Part shown: positions 1 to 9,658 of the stretch, one piece after another
Layout of the letters: every line of letters starts with the position of its first letter
Numbering within the stretch: the stretch's first letter is position 1
NCBI GenBank assembly: GCA_965223215.1
Contig: CBDCVZ010000010.1
Coordinates: 2,728,001 to 2,792,000 of the forward strand
Source: JABDMH01 sp965223215
GTDB taxonomy: Bacteria > Bacteroidota > Bacteroidia > Chitinophagales > Saprospiraceae
Length of the DNA stretch: 64,000 nt
Reading direction: 5' to 3'
The notes under the pieces: model-generated
Told to the model about the DNA's origin: nothing
Databases searched by the model: none
Seen by the model: the letters and a program-made list of their open reading frames with translations, nothing else
Program-made: the position numbers and the translations under genes

Positions 1-339
1 TTGAGCACTGGAGAAGAGCACTTGTGGTCGGGAACCAATGCGGAAAATAATCCCTGCCCATCTGGTTTTCGGATACCCACCAACGCAGAATGGGAACAAG
101 AAAGACTTAGTTGGTCAACAAATGACGCCGCAGGTGCATTTGCGTCACCATTGAAACTCCCCGTAGGCGGCTTCCGGGCTTTCCAGACTGGATTGCCAAT
201 ATTAGTCGACTCAGGTTACTATTGGAGTAGTTCAACCGATGGAAATCATGCTCGCATCTGCGCTTTCAATGATGATGCTGCAGGTGTTACACTACTCCAC
301 CGTGCTGATGGCGTAGCAGTTCGTTGTATCATGGACTAG
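1..339 (+). CDS. C-terminal end of a FISUMP-domain protein (5' end outside window)
   Basis: The reading frame is open from the first base and ends at a TAG at 337-339, so only the last 112 codons are present. The residues fit the end of the Fibrobacter succinogenes major paralogous (FISUMP) domain: NPCPSGFRIPTNAEW near the start, then a GGFR segment, YYWSSS, and the final AVRCIMD. In this family the domain is found in secreted or surface lipoproteins of Bacteroidota and Fibrobacteres, and its biochemical role is not settled. The signal peptide and upstream domains lie outside the window. The family call is fairly safe; a function cannot be given. Confidence 0.75.
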   Translation: MSTGEEHLWSGTNAENNPCPSGFRIPTNAEWEQERLSWSTNDAAGAFASPLKLPVGGFRAFQTGLPILVDSGYYWSSSTDGNHARICAFNDDAAGVTLLHRADGVAVRCIMD

Positions 340-710
340 CCAGGCAGGGCAGTGAGATCCCCTATATATATTAGTGGACTAAATCATAAATAATCACCGC
401 TGTTTGATGGTGAGTAACCCAGCAAGTCTCGCGAGTTAAATTCACAGTCGGGATTCGTTTCACTTCCTTGCCCAAAATTCAATTGTTCTACCTCAACATC
501 ATCTTGATGTCCAATCCAGCACTTAGCACTCATTCAAAAGTATTTCGACAGTCTATGCATGACCAGTTGATTTGTACATCTTCTGCATTATTACTGGCGC
601 TAAATGTAAGCAAAGCACCAAATAAAGAATGAGATGCAACTGTTTGGCTACACGTCAAAGTCGAAGAACGAAGACCAGAGCTTCTCTGGCTTGGCTGCAG
701 GTTCGATTTC
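340..710. other. Intergenic stretch, no gene seen
   Basis: About 370 bases separate the FISUMP gene end from the stop of the convergent VOC gene. A short plus-strand ORF begins at 634 but runs antisense into the VOC gene and has no family resemblance. No clear hairpin terminator or repeat was seen. Confidence 0.5.
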
Positions 711-1253
711 TTATTTTCTTAATGGTCCCATAATCTCTATCATTGCTCCATCCGGATCTTCTAATATCAAAACCGATATTCCATGTTCCCTTAGGTCTAA
801 AGGTCCTTCTCCCCATAGCTGGATATTGTACTGTTTAATTCGATCGAGATAAGGTTTCACATCATGCACTTTAATCGTTATGTATCGTAAACCAGGTTTG
901 AAGGAATGCGCTAAGGCTTCACTTACAACGCCCTGGATTTTTGCCAATTTATACTGCGGTGCATTGGGTTTATCAACTAACTTTAGATCATAGATTTTAA
1001 TAGCTTTTCCATCAGTAAATCCGGCACTTTTCGAAATTTGGGGACTGAGATGAAATGTGTCGACTACTTTCATTCCTATAACTTTCGTATAGAATTCCAC
1101 TGATTTTTCTAAGTCGGAAACCACAATTCCGACATCCATGATCGGATAATTTGCGTCATGTTGCTTCTGGGCACTAAATCCAAAGAATAATGCCAACATT
1201 GGAATAATGCAAAATAATCCAAATGAAAAGTTTCTCAGATTTCCCATATTCAT
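711..1253 (-). CDS. Exported VOC (glyoxalase/bleomycin-resistance fold) protein
   Basis: This 180-residue protein has an N-terminal hydrophobic segment (about residues 9-28, FSFGLFCIIPMLALFFGFSA) that looks like a signal peptide or anchor. A single VOC domain follows, beginning with DVGIVVSDLEKSVEFYTKVIG and closing with the typical EDPDGAMIEIMGP. VOC modules usually bind a metal and act on small molecules (isomerases, dioxygenases, resistance proteins), normally as paired modules. A single exported module is less common. Substrate unknown. It stands alone on the minus strand. Confidence 0.75.
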   Translation of the reverse strand: MNMGNLRNFSFGLFCIIPMLALFFGFSAQKQHDANYPIMDVGIVVSDLEKSVEFYTKVIGMKVVDTFHLSPQISKSAGFTDGKAIKIYDLKLVDKPNAPQYKLAKIQGVVSEALAHSFKPGLRYITIKVHDVKPYLDRIKQYNIQLWGEGPLDLREHGISVLILEDPDGAMIEIMGPLRK

Positions 1254-1452
1254 ATTGAGTTGATATAGAATAATAAAAGACGAGGATTTACCATTTCACA
1301 TTGACCTACAGCGGTGGTAGAATCAAACCGTGATTGGGCGAACATTTTTTTTCGTGCGTCTCTTGGTCGGTTACAAGGTAGCATTTTGAGTACACATAAT
1401 CAATTCGAAGGGAGCGTCCATAATACGTCTTCCTTTGCAGTTGTCCTTATAG

Positions 1453-1860
1453 GGTCACCTCTGTATTTCATGCTGAACAAGTTGCTTCAATTGTGAATAA
1501 TGCTGAGAATCCGGATCACGTCGAGTCCTCGCTGATCCTTAGTGCACTTCTGTAATTTCTCCCTCTTCCAAAAGTCCAGTAGGTTCTCTAACGCCATCTC
1601 AATACCATCGCAAAAGGAAACATTGGATCATCTATGGAGTAGTCAGTAATTCTGATATCCCCCTTGATTTTTGGATTCTCCCCCAGTGGTATGCTGCAGT
1701 AAAGTTGACGTGCGAGGCAGTCTGCCATGTGCCAGTCTTTTGTTGTTATCTTAAGTACACTTCTTCATCATGTTCTATCCCATAGCCTAGCTCACTAATA
1801 AATTCTGATTTAGGCCCGCCATCTCCACCAATAACCAGTTTGATCTTTAGCTGGCAACAC
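1453..1860 (-). pseudogene. Decayed copy of the TonB-C-terminal-like gene found at 30174-30758
   Basis: No intact ORF is present, but the DNA aligns base by base with the 3' two thirds of the gene at 30174-30758. Shared blocks include TTCAATTGTGAATAATGCTG, ACCATCGCAAAAGGAA, TTGTTGTTATCTTAAG versus TTGTTGTCATTTTAAG, and TCCATAGCCTA. Small deletions and substitutions break the frame in several places, and the part encoding the first ~55 residues is missing. It is a degenerate paralogue, most simply a dead duplicate of an accessory gene that also exists in the 22-44 kb array. Confidence 0.8.
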
Positions 1861-1918
1861 AAGATTCAAATCCGTGGTACGGAACGATTGAATCCCTATT
1901 TATTGGAGCCGATGCTCT

Positions 1919-2749
1919 TTATATTAGTCTGCTCTTCGCTTCAATATATCTATTGGTGGCTAAGTCGCTCACTTTCCCCTTTCTACAAAATTTTAATCTG
2001 GCGAGCCTCCGATTTGGATTTTCAACCACTAATTTGTCGTCAATTACTTTCTGTTCCAATTTCTCAAAGGCTTCTTGAAATCTGTCATCCTGCCTTGCTG
2101 TTTTATAGAACGATAAAGTATAACAGTAATAAAAAAGGTTGTATCTCAAGAAAGGAAATTCTGTTTGCATGAACAGGGTTCCGATCCCAAAATGACAGGG
2201 CCCTAATGGTCTTTTTATTTCCCAATGTCGCAAAAGAAATTCAACTGCCCTATCCAATCGACTATCGGCATTCAGAAATTCTGTAAATCTGAACGCATCA
2301 AGAGCCTCCAATGTAACTCCAGGGTTTGACAAGTCCATATCATTATCTTTACCAATTTTAACTCTATTACATCTCCACCCCCCATCGCCATGTTGAATTT
2401 CGAATAAATGGTTGAAAGTTCTTTTTAATCTTTCATCCTTAGAATAACCCATATAACATAAAACCCTTAGCGCCGTGATTGTGTGGCAAGGAAAAATTGT
2501 TCCCGAAGGTGAAATTTTAAATTTTCCATCTGGCCTTAAAGTGCTAAATATTTTTTCACCAAGTCTTTTTATCTCTTCATCTTCTTGATTATATCCAAGT
2601 TCCGAAAGAATAATAGCTACATCCCTTGCAGAGAATGGAGAACCCTTTCCAATTCTGTTGTCTTCTGTAGTCCAGTACGCCCCTCCAAGATGATTTTGCT
2701 TTGATTTGATAAACTCTATATCCGATTTGTATTGCTCTCTAACATTCAT
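1919..2749 (-). CDS. Prenyltransferase/squalene-cyclase-like alpha-alpha barrel protein
   Basis: This 276-residue protein lacks a signal peptide. It shows repeats of the terpene cyclase/prenyltransferase type: GGAYWTTEDNR near residue 22, a GDGGWRCNR QW-like motif near residue 125, and helical repeats between them. It is shorter than squalene cyclases and the cyclase DxDD acid motif was not seen, so it is probably a small single-barrel relative without proven catalytic activity. An attC-like repeat (2770-2909) lies just upstream of its start, as for the cassette genes at 22-44 kb, so it may be an outlying cassette. The low-complexity TTTTTATTTTT lies directly upstream of the ATG. Confidence 0.6.
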   Translation of the reverse strand: MNVREQYKSDIEFIKSKQNHLGGAYWTTEDNRIGKGSPFSARDVAIILSELGYNQEDEEIKRLGEKIFSTLRPDGKFKISPSGTIFPCHTITALRVLCYMGYSKDERLKRTFNHLFEIQHGDGGWRCNRVKIGKDNDMDLSNPGVTLEALDAFRFTEFLNADSRLDRAVEFLLRHWEIKRPLGPCHFGIGTLFMQTEFPFLRYNLFYYCYTLSFYKTARQDDRFQEAFEKLEQKVIDDKLVVENPNRRLARLKFCRKGKVSDLATNRYIEAKSRLI

Positions 2750-2769
2750 TTTTTATTTTTTATTGGCTA

Positions 2770-2909
2770 CAACGTGGCCCAGGCTAAGTGGCGTGGCAGC
2801 AAGCAATCTTAAGATCCCTCTTGATCTTTGCCATGACAATCTAACAAACTTGGTACATTTATTCTATTCACTGATGCCATAGCAACAATGCCATCTTGAA
2901 CCCGTGCTA
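2770..2909 (-). repeat. attC-like imperfect inverted repeat (diverged copy A)
   Basis: The left arm CAACGTGGCCCAGGCTAAG is an imperfect inverse of the right arm ending CCGTGCTAG, and both arms carry GGC-rich segments (GTGGCGTGGCAGC / GCAACAATGCCAT). The central block AATCTAACAAACTTGGTAC matches the centre of the 140-148 bp repeats at 40.7, 41.4 and 42.2 kb (AATTTAACAAACTTAATAC). It sits directly upstream of the 1919-2749 gene. It is more diverged than the copies in the main array. Confidence 0.55.
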
Positions 2910-3165
2910 GGTGAGCGTCTAGCCATGGAAGAAAAGATACAAATCCTAGAAGTTTTCCTTTCGCAGGTGTTCTCCGCTCTGCGCCGCAATCGCTGCAGCG
3001 ATGATTCGCTGTAATTCGGCATCTCCGCCTCTCACCGGACACGGGACCGCATTGTTGTCGGTTCCCATTCAGCTGGCAAGAATATAACAGAAGATTGAAT
3101 AAAAATAATCAACCGCATGTGGTCACATCTTTGGGGTATGGAGAACCTTAGGTCCCATGTCAAAA

Positions 3166-5112
3166 CTACAGGCTTCGGTATTCAAATTCTGGCACATCTC
3201 CAATCAACTCCAACATGGTATGCCAGCGTGGGTCTTCTTTCAATGGTCTCAGATAGATATCTGATCGAATCATCATCGAATCACTGATTCGATTGCGAAT
3301 GGATTTTTCCAGATGTAGAAAGGCTTGATCAAAATTCCCAAAACAGGAAAATAGCACAGCCAGATCCATCGAGTAATTAATATTGGTTTCCGCCAATTGT
3401 TCAACTTCATTCAGTAATAGAAGCGCCTCATCTCGTCGGTCTATTTTCCAATAGACCCATGCCAGGCAGGTTGACCGATGCAAGCGGTAGCCTGCCGATG
3501 GGAGACTGTCAAAAATCTCAATTGCTACCTCAAACTGACCAGTGAAAGCAGCAATCCAGCCTTTGTATTCTCTTGAAGCTCGGTGTTCCGGTACCATTTC
3601 CAAAACCTTATCTATGAGCTTTTCAGCTCGGCCAAAGGCACCGGACCAAATATAGGCAATGCCGGTGTAGAGGTTCATTTCTATTGATACTGGGTCTAAT
3701 TCAAGACCCTTGTGCATCAGGGTAATGATTGCATCAACGTCTCCCCTGGTCCATTGCAAAGTAGCCAACAGATGGTACAAAGGTGCATGGTTGGGAAATT
3801 TTTCCAGTCCCTCCAGGGTCACTTTCAAAGCATTTTTCCAGTTCCATTGATTAAAGTGTTCGTAGGCACCCCTTATGAAGTAGATGTCCGGTGATTCGGT
3901 TTTCAAATCGGCTACTTTTTGAATGCAATGAGCTAACAGCCTTTGTGCCTCCTCCCAACTCAATTTGCCATTGAATGCTTGAAAAAAATAGCAAAAAGCG
4001 AGTTTTCCGTAGGCCTGTCCAAAATCTGGCGCTTTTTCAATGGCTTGCTCCAGGAGAGGTATAGCCTTTGACATGGCGGCATCATGGCCAAATTGATTGG
4101 CATAATAAAGTCCCTGCAGGTAGAGTTGATAGGCTTCCATGTCGGTGGTAGGAGGCGCTATCATCGGTTGTTGCTGATCTCTGCTTTCAAGATGTTGTCG
4201 CAAGAGGTGTGTGATGGTGGTGGCAATTTCGTCCTGCACGGCAAAGATATCGTCCAGTGTTCGGTCATACACCTCGGAAAAAAGATGATAGCCATCGGCA
4301 GCGTTGATGAGTTGTGCCGTAATTCTAACACGGTTGGATGCCTTGCGGACACTGCCTTCGAGGATGTATTTAACATCTAATTGACGACCGATCTCCCGGA
4401 TATCCATTTGCTGGTCTTTATAGGCGAATGAGGATGTGCGTGCAGTCACTTTTAGACCTTTCACCTTGACTAAGGCATTTAGGATCTCTTCTGAAATGCC
4501 ATCACTGAAAAATTCGTTTTCGGGGTCACTGCTCATGTTGGCAAATGGCAAGACCGCCACGGATTTCCTTTGTTCCTTCAACTTACCTCCAAGCTCAGTG
4601 CGATCGGGTAAGTGAATGCCCGAGTTGGCTAGCGCATAAATCTCAACAGCATTCCTGATGTTTTTAAATTCAAAGAATCCGAGGGAGGTAGTCTCCAGGT
4701 GGGTATGATTCCTGATGGCATTGTGCACCTGATCGGTGATCAGTACGGCCCCTGGCACTCCCAGGGTTTCAACCCGTGAGGCCACGTTAACCCCGTCGCC
4801 GTAGATGTTAGCATCATCTACAACGATGTCTCCCAAGTGAATGCCCACCCGCAAAGGAATCTTTTTCTCCTCGCGGCATGACCTTTGAATGGCTACGGCA
4901 CAGTCAACTGCATTGACTGCACTGTCAAAGATACTGAGGGTGCCATCTCCATAATATTGGACGATCTTGCCATCATAGTTCGCATGTAGGGCATCCATAA
5001 GTGCACGGTGCCTTTCACGCATCTCAATCGCACGTGCTTCATCATCCTGGATCAAAGCAGAATATCCGGCAATGTCGGCAAACATGATGGTTGCTAGAGT
5101 TCGTCTGGGCAT
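3166..5112 (-). CDS. Class III nucleotidyl cyclase with TolB-like and TPR domains
   Basis: The 648-residue protein starts with a class III cyclase homology domain (about 1-165): metal aspartates in MFADIAGYS (Asp13) and QYYGDGTLS (Asp56), and the transition-state Asn/Arg in NVASRVE. A TolB/FlgO-like segment follows (about 185-310, KSVAVLPFANMSSDPENEFF), then TPR-like helical repeats to the end. This architecture is widespread as soluble adenylate/guanylate cyclase-like proteins that couple a cyclic nucleotide signal to protein-protein contacts. There is no signal peptide, so it is probably cytoplasmic. Whether the product is cAMP or cGMP cannot be told. It is monocistronic by position. Confidence 0.85.
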   Translation of the reverse strand: MPRRTLATIMFADIAGYSALIQDDEARAIEMRERHRALMDALHANYDGKIVQYYGDGTLSIFDSAVNAVDCAVAIQRSCREEKKIPLRVGIHLGDIVVDDANIYGDGVNVASRVETLGVPGAVLITDQVHNAIRNHTHLETTSLGFFEFKNIRNAVEIYALANSGIHLPDRTELGGKLKEQRKSVAVLPFANMSSDPENEFFSDGISEEILNALVKVKGLKVTARTSSFAYKDQQMDIREIGRQLDVKYILEGSVRKASNRVRITAQLINAADGYHLFSEVYDRTLDDIFAVQDEIATTITHLLRQHLESRDQQQPMIAPPTTDMEAYQLYLQGLYYANQFGHDAAMSKAIPLLEQAIEKAPDFGQAYGKLAFCYFFQAFNGKLSWEEAQRLLAHCIQKVADLKTESPDIYFIRGAYEHFNQWNWKNALKVTLEGLEKFPNHAPLYHLLATLQWTRGDVDAIITLMHKGLELDPVSIEMNLYTGIAYIWSGAFGRAEKLIDKVLEMVPEHRASREYKGWIAAFTGQFEVAIEIFDSLPSAGYRLHRSTCLAWVYWKIDRRDEALLLLNEVEQLAETNINYSMDLAVLFSCFGNFDQAFLHLEKSIRNRISDSMMIRSDIYLRPLKEDPRWHTMLELIGDVPEFEYRSL

Positions 5113-5292
5113 TTACAGTGCAAGCAAGTGTGTTTATTGGTAGAAATTAATAAAAACAAATGTTTCCAGGAATGTTTCGCAAGGGAGATATCCGGACGGT
5201 GACGGAAGTAATAAGTAATAATCAAGCTCTCATTATTTGACGAAGTCCCTTATTTAGATCATTTGGTCATCTAGTTCAGCAATCTGTAAGGG

Positions 5293-5980
5293 TTAATAAT
5301 CGGTTACAGGTTGTTGTGCCTTGACATCTGTTTTCATCTGCGAAATTTCCAGTATTAGGGAATCGATCATTTTCTGCTGAGCCTTGATGGCTTCCACCAA
5401 AACAGGTGTGATACGACTATAGTCGAGCGATTTATACCCATCTAGGTTGGTGTGCACTAGATCTGGGAGCACCGCTTCTACTTCCTGTGCGATGAAGCCA
5501 ATATCTAAATCACCTGAAGTATGCCATCGGAATGACCTGCCTTGGAGTTTTTTGACAATGTCAATTGAATTAGGAATGGTTGTGATATCCGATTTGTAGC
5601 GGCGGTCTGAAAATGTGTTCCAAGCGATTGCTTCGGCAGTACTACCATCGCCATTGATGCCGACCTGAAATTTCACTGCAGGATCACAGTCTATCCCTAC
5701 GTTACCTGCACCTTCAATGCGCATTCTTTCACTTAACGTACCATCATAGGTGAAGAAACGCATATCACCATTTCCCGTCGCATTAGAGTTAGTCGAGGTA
5801 ATCTTAGCGCGTACTCTGTCGACCGCATCATCATTAACATCGAAGTTGCTAAATTGTAGTTCTGCATATGAGCTGCTTGCAATATTCTGTGCTCCGGCAA
5901 TCTTTAAGGATCGAGTAAGGTTGTTGGATTCTTGTCGAGCTTGCAATAACTTCTGATAATTGAAACTACCAGTAATACCT
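5293..5980 (-). pseudogene. C-terminal fragment of a tail-fibre/S74 intramolecular-chaperone protein
   Basis: The last ~150 residues form a recognisable peptidase S74 (endosialidase-type chaperone) domain: FSDRRYKSDITTIPNSIDIV, then FRWHTSGDLDIGFIAQEVE and LDYSRITPVLVEAIKAQQK, ending in a coiled-coil-like tail. In this family the domain trimerises long fibres and cuts itself off. The reading frame stays open upstream of the first ATG and runs into the end of the next gene at 5985 without a start or signal peptide. I infer that the long N-terminal fibre part has been lost and this is a remnant. Confidence 0.7.
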
Positions 5981-5984
5981 TTCC

Positions 5985-8072
5985 TTACTCATCTTCAACA
6001 TGGGTCCATCCCGGCAATGAAACAGTAGCCTGATAATTAGAGTAGTTATAAAGTTTATTACGATCGGGTTTATAAAGTCTTCCGGGTTGAGGATTGTTTT
6101 CCTGCGTATAAACCCATATCGAATTGGGATCCCAAACGACAATTTCATCCCGGCTGTCACCGGTAACATCAAGAACAGCATTGCACATATCCGGGTGCCC
6201 GTCATCGGGAAATTCCCATACTTTTCTTCCCCACCCGTCGAATACGCCTCCCTCGTCAACATTTGGATTGTGGACAAAAAATTCTTCGGATTTTCCAGTC
6301 CAATTTAAAGGCAGGCACATGCTTCCATATTGGTTGGGCTCAAAATCATGATAGATATCTCCATTGGCATCATAATAGTGAATGATGCCCTGGTTCCCCC
6401 AGAAATTTATGGACACCGTTTCGAGTCCGGGTAAATCATCCCTAAAATTGGCCACCGCAGGATTCTGGCCATGGCCGATATAATGATGTTTGATCATTTC
6501 ACCCTTCATCGTTGCGAAAAATAGACCTTCATCGCTGGCAGCACACATGAAAACAGGATCTGCATGCTCATAATATTTCACCATGGCCACTCCGTCAGCA
6601 TGATCTTCCAGTTCATTTTCGAGCGTCCAGATGGTACTTCCGTCATCATCCAATAGGGTATAACCAATCAGGAGTTCGTCTTTCCCATCCCGGTCTACAT
6701 CATACGCGAAAGGATAATGCCCTGTGTTCAGGTTTCGGTACCAAAGTGTATTTAATTGGTCATCCATGGCCCAAACTCTTCGATATCGGTCTTTGATAAT
6801 GATATCCTGATCATATCCCATTCCTTGCAAATCACAAAAATATAGGCAATCTCCCAGGATGTTGCCAAACATGTTGTGCGTGGCTGGACTGATTATTTCC
6901 TGATCTGTAACTACAGGTGTAGATTTTTTATATTTCGTTGCACCGGTGGCCCCGTCTGCGACAATGATTTCTTTATTCATGGTATAAATTACTTCGGTCT
7001 TGCCGTCATTGTCCAAATCATGGATCTGGAAGGCAACATCATTAGTTAAATGGTTTTTCCATTTATCCGGAGTTCCCATTTGCCACAGTATCTCACCATC
7101 AAATGTCATGGCAGTCAGGCAACTCAATTCACTGTTTCGGTCTTGAGGACCATGATGCATCACCTGGCCAATGAGCACATCTATCTGTCCATCATTATTC
7201 AAATCGCCAAATCGCAGGTTACGACCAACTCCAAAATTTGGAGTACTGATCTTTTTCCACGGTTTCATCTTCGGTACCAACGCGCGTATTTCATCCAGTT
7301 CATGTGCGTGTTGCTCTCTGGATAATCTGATTCCTTCAAGCTCATTGGTCGTTGTATTGACTTCTATTTGGTGGTATCTGGTTGGGACATCTGCCATCAA
7401 ACCGATTTTACCATTTGAGTATGTGCGGTCTGCGGCCATTATGGTTACTCCATTAATACGGCAGGATATTTGAGAATCTCTAGCCTCAATCTGCATATTT
7501 AATGGTTCATTTTCATCCCAATTTAACTGGGCTGATCCCAGCTGCTCTTCGTAGGGTTTGCGAAATGCGGTGGCGTGTTGAACCAATTTCAAAATCATTG
7601 AGTCTCCCTGGACACCAGCAAAATAATAACACCGATCATTGCGATACCGAAATACGATGCCACTCTGTAAGTCTTTTGATTCAGGAGTGAATTTCACCTT
7701 CACCACATAATCTTTCCAATCTTGCTCACCGGCAACTAACATCGGATGAGTATGTTTATTTGGCTGATTTTTGAGAACTTGGATCATCTGTCGGTCACCC
7801 TCTTGCTGCCTGACATGCCAGGCACGTTGGAAATCTGAATCCCAGGTAAAGGTTGAAACAGCCCACTGCGATGGAGGAGCTGCCTCATGTACGTAGTGAT
7901 ATTCGGTATGTGCGCCTACTTCAACCGAATAGGGGCCACGCCGGATTGAGCTGAAATCATCGAAGAGTAGAACCTCAGTAAATTGACTGGAGGGGAGTTG
8001 GCACCCTGCCAGAAGAGCAATCACCAGAGCGTATAAAATTTCTTTTTTCATATGAGCAATGCGTTTAAGCAT
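5985..8072 (-). CDS. Lipoprotein with LamG-like and FG-GAP/beta-propeller domains, rhamnogalacturonan-lyase-like
   Basis: This 695-residue protein has a lipoprotein signal (LVIALLAGC near residue 23; the second Met, M8, is the likelier start). A jelly-roll domain of the LamG/3-keto-disaccharide hydrolase type follows (about 40-240). The rest is a propeller with Asp-rich FG-GAP calcium motifs such as FGDLNNDGQIDVLIG, DLDNDGKTEVIYT and DVDRDGKDELLIG. The C-terminal YNYSNYQATVSLPGW resembles the end of family-11 rhamnogalacturonan lyase-like proteins. It is probably an outer-membrane, surface-facing carbohydrate-binding or lyase protein. The upstream gene on the same strand encodes an esterase, which fits a polysaccharide role. 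The exact substrate is not visible. Confidence 0.6.
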   Translation of the reverse strand: MLKRIAHMKKEILYALVIALLAGCQLPSSQFTEVLLFDDFSSIRRGPYSVEVGAHTEYHYVHEAAPPSQWAVSTFTWDSDFQRAWHVRQQEGDRQMIQVLKNQPNKHTHPMLVAGEQDWKDYVVKVKFTPESKDLQSGIVFRYRNDRCYYFAGVQGDSMILKLVQHATAFRKPYEEQLGSAQLNWDENEPLNMQIEARDSQISCRINGVTIMAADRTYSNGKIGLMADVPTRYHQIEVNTTTNELEGIRLSREQHAHELDEIRALVPKMKPWKKISTPNFGVGRNLRFGDLNNDGQIDVLIGQVMHHGPQDRNSELSCLTAMTFDGEILWQMGTPDKWKNHLTNDVAFQIHDLDNDGKTEVIYTMNKEIIVADGATGATKYKKSTPVVTDQEIISPATHNMFGNILGDCLYFCDLQGMGYDQDIIIKDRYRRVWAMDDQLNTLWYRNLNTGHYPFAYDVDRDGKDELLIGYTLLDDDGSTIWTLENELEDHADGVAMVKYYEHADPVFMCAASDEGLFFATMKGEMIKHHYIGHGQNPAVANFRDDLPGLETVSINFWGNQGIIHYYDANGDIYHDFEPNQYGSMCLPLNWTGKSEEFFVHNPNVDEGGVFDGWGRKVWEFPDDGHPDMCNAVLDVTGDSRDEIVVWDPNSIWVYTQENNPQPGRLYKPDRNKLYNYSNYQATVSLPGWTHVEDE

Positions 8073-8096
8073 TCAATTACTACCAGGCCATCCGTA

Positions 8097-9362
8097 CTAT
8101 TGTAACGCCTGCTGCCAATCCCAAACGACCTCATCATTATTCCTGACAATATCGTCTGGAAATGGGTTATGATCGCCAAATGTGTAAAGGTCTTCGATCT
8201 CCTCGATCACAATCCCTTCTTCATTGGGTCATCCGTCCGAATACATCGCTTTTGAGCCGTCGAGATTTAGATGTTTTGCCAGAAAAGAATAGACAGCAGC
8301 CCTTTTATTGAGGTCGTAGCCATGCTCCCCATCAGCAAAATGTGCATTTTCCACCATGTCTGGTTTTCCGAATAAATCGTAAATGTACTTTATCATCGGA
8401 TACTCAACTTCAGGAGTAGTTTCAGTGGCATCGGTGCCAACAGAAACCAGCAGCAGTGGATTGGGTGCTGCACAGGCTGTGATTTCCACGTTGTTGGTCT
8501 TGAAATCTTTATTTTCATGAATGGGCATGCCCAGCTCGCAGACACATCCTCCAAAATGACGATAGGACACCATGACCACCGGAACTGAAACTGAAATCCG
8601 GGAATCGACTGCGGCAATTTGGAAAGTTTGGGTTCCTCCACCCGATGCTCCAGTACAGGCAATTTGATTGGGATCAGCACCCAAGGAGATCAGGAAGTCA
8701 ATGGCCCGTATGCCATTCCATATTTGCAGTTTCATGGTTTCGGGGTGCTCATGTCGCCAACCCAGTTCACAAAGCTGACCATAACCAACCATATCGTATG
8801 ATAAAACCATGGCGCCCATACGAGCCATTGTTGCACATCTATTTTGCACATCAGAGCGATAGCGACCAAAATTTTCTGGGTCTTTTGGGCCAAGGCCATC
8901 GTACCCAATAGGCCAATGACCATGAGGGCTTAATACAGCCGGGGGAGCCTCCTGCATCTCAATTGGACTGTACAAACTTCCAGTGACATAAACCCCAGGG
9001 AGGCTTTCAAAGGCCACGTTCTCAACCTGATATCCGTCAAAGATGCGCTTCCCATCAAAGATTGGATTGAGCGGACATTTTTCAGGAAGAGGCTCCAGGC
9101 CGGTGGCCTGTAGGATGTGACTACGAATTTGCTTAGCACGTTCTTCCCAAGCTTCAGGTGTGGTGATTTTTTGGCGTATTTGTCGGTGAAATTCCTTGCC
9201 TTCCGCTTCAGACCATTGAAAGGTTTGCCCTGATTTTGATTTTTGAACTTCAACTGTTTGTTGCTTTTCTGATCTCTCCCCTGCACAAGACAAGAGCAAA
9301 CCACTCACCGAAATTAGTGACAGAATCAATAGTGGTAAAAAATCCTTGAAAAGTACTCTCAT
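8097..9362 (-). pseudogene. Lipoprotein alpha/beta hydrolase (acetyl-xylan-esterase-like) interrupted by one in-frame TGA
   Basis: The open frame from 9362 to 8229 codes for 377 residues: a lipoprotein signal (VSGLLLSCAG), then an alpha/beta hydrolase with nucleophile elbow CTGASGGGTQTF and a late His in FADGEHGYD. The first stop, TGA at 8229-8231, is followed in the same frame by 42 more codons (PNEEGIVIEEIEDLYTF..., ending WDWQQALQ then TAG at 8097-8099). These look like the normal tail of this esterase group. One CGA-to-TGA change would explain the break. The catalytic residues lie before the stop, so the shortened product could still fold. It could be an active truncated enzyme or a young pseudogene. 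Confidence 0.7.
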
Positions 9363-9658
9363 GTGAGAAGTAGAGTCATAAGGAACTTTATTAAATCGTT
9401 TCAGATAACCACACCTCCCCAGATGTCGCTACAGTCAGGTTTTTTGTCTTGCCGTGAATCGCAAACGGAATACAAAAAATAAATATGTTCCAATTTTTCA
9501 TCTAATTAGTTCCAAAGGGCTCCGTTGTACGCCATAGTGGTCTGGTCAATAACCCTTTGATTCTCTACCTGCATCAACTTTACTCCTGTGCATTTATGGT
9601 TGCACTTCAGTCGTTATCGTGTTTATACCTGATTGGGCTTTGCCTGTTTTCGAACTCT

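Noticed and set aside
2809..3042. Minus-strand ORF of 77 codons rich in Arg and Cys
   Set aside because: It overlaps attC-like repeat A, has no family resemblance or start context, and looks like a random open frame.
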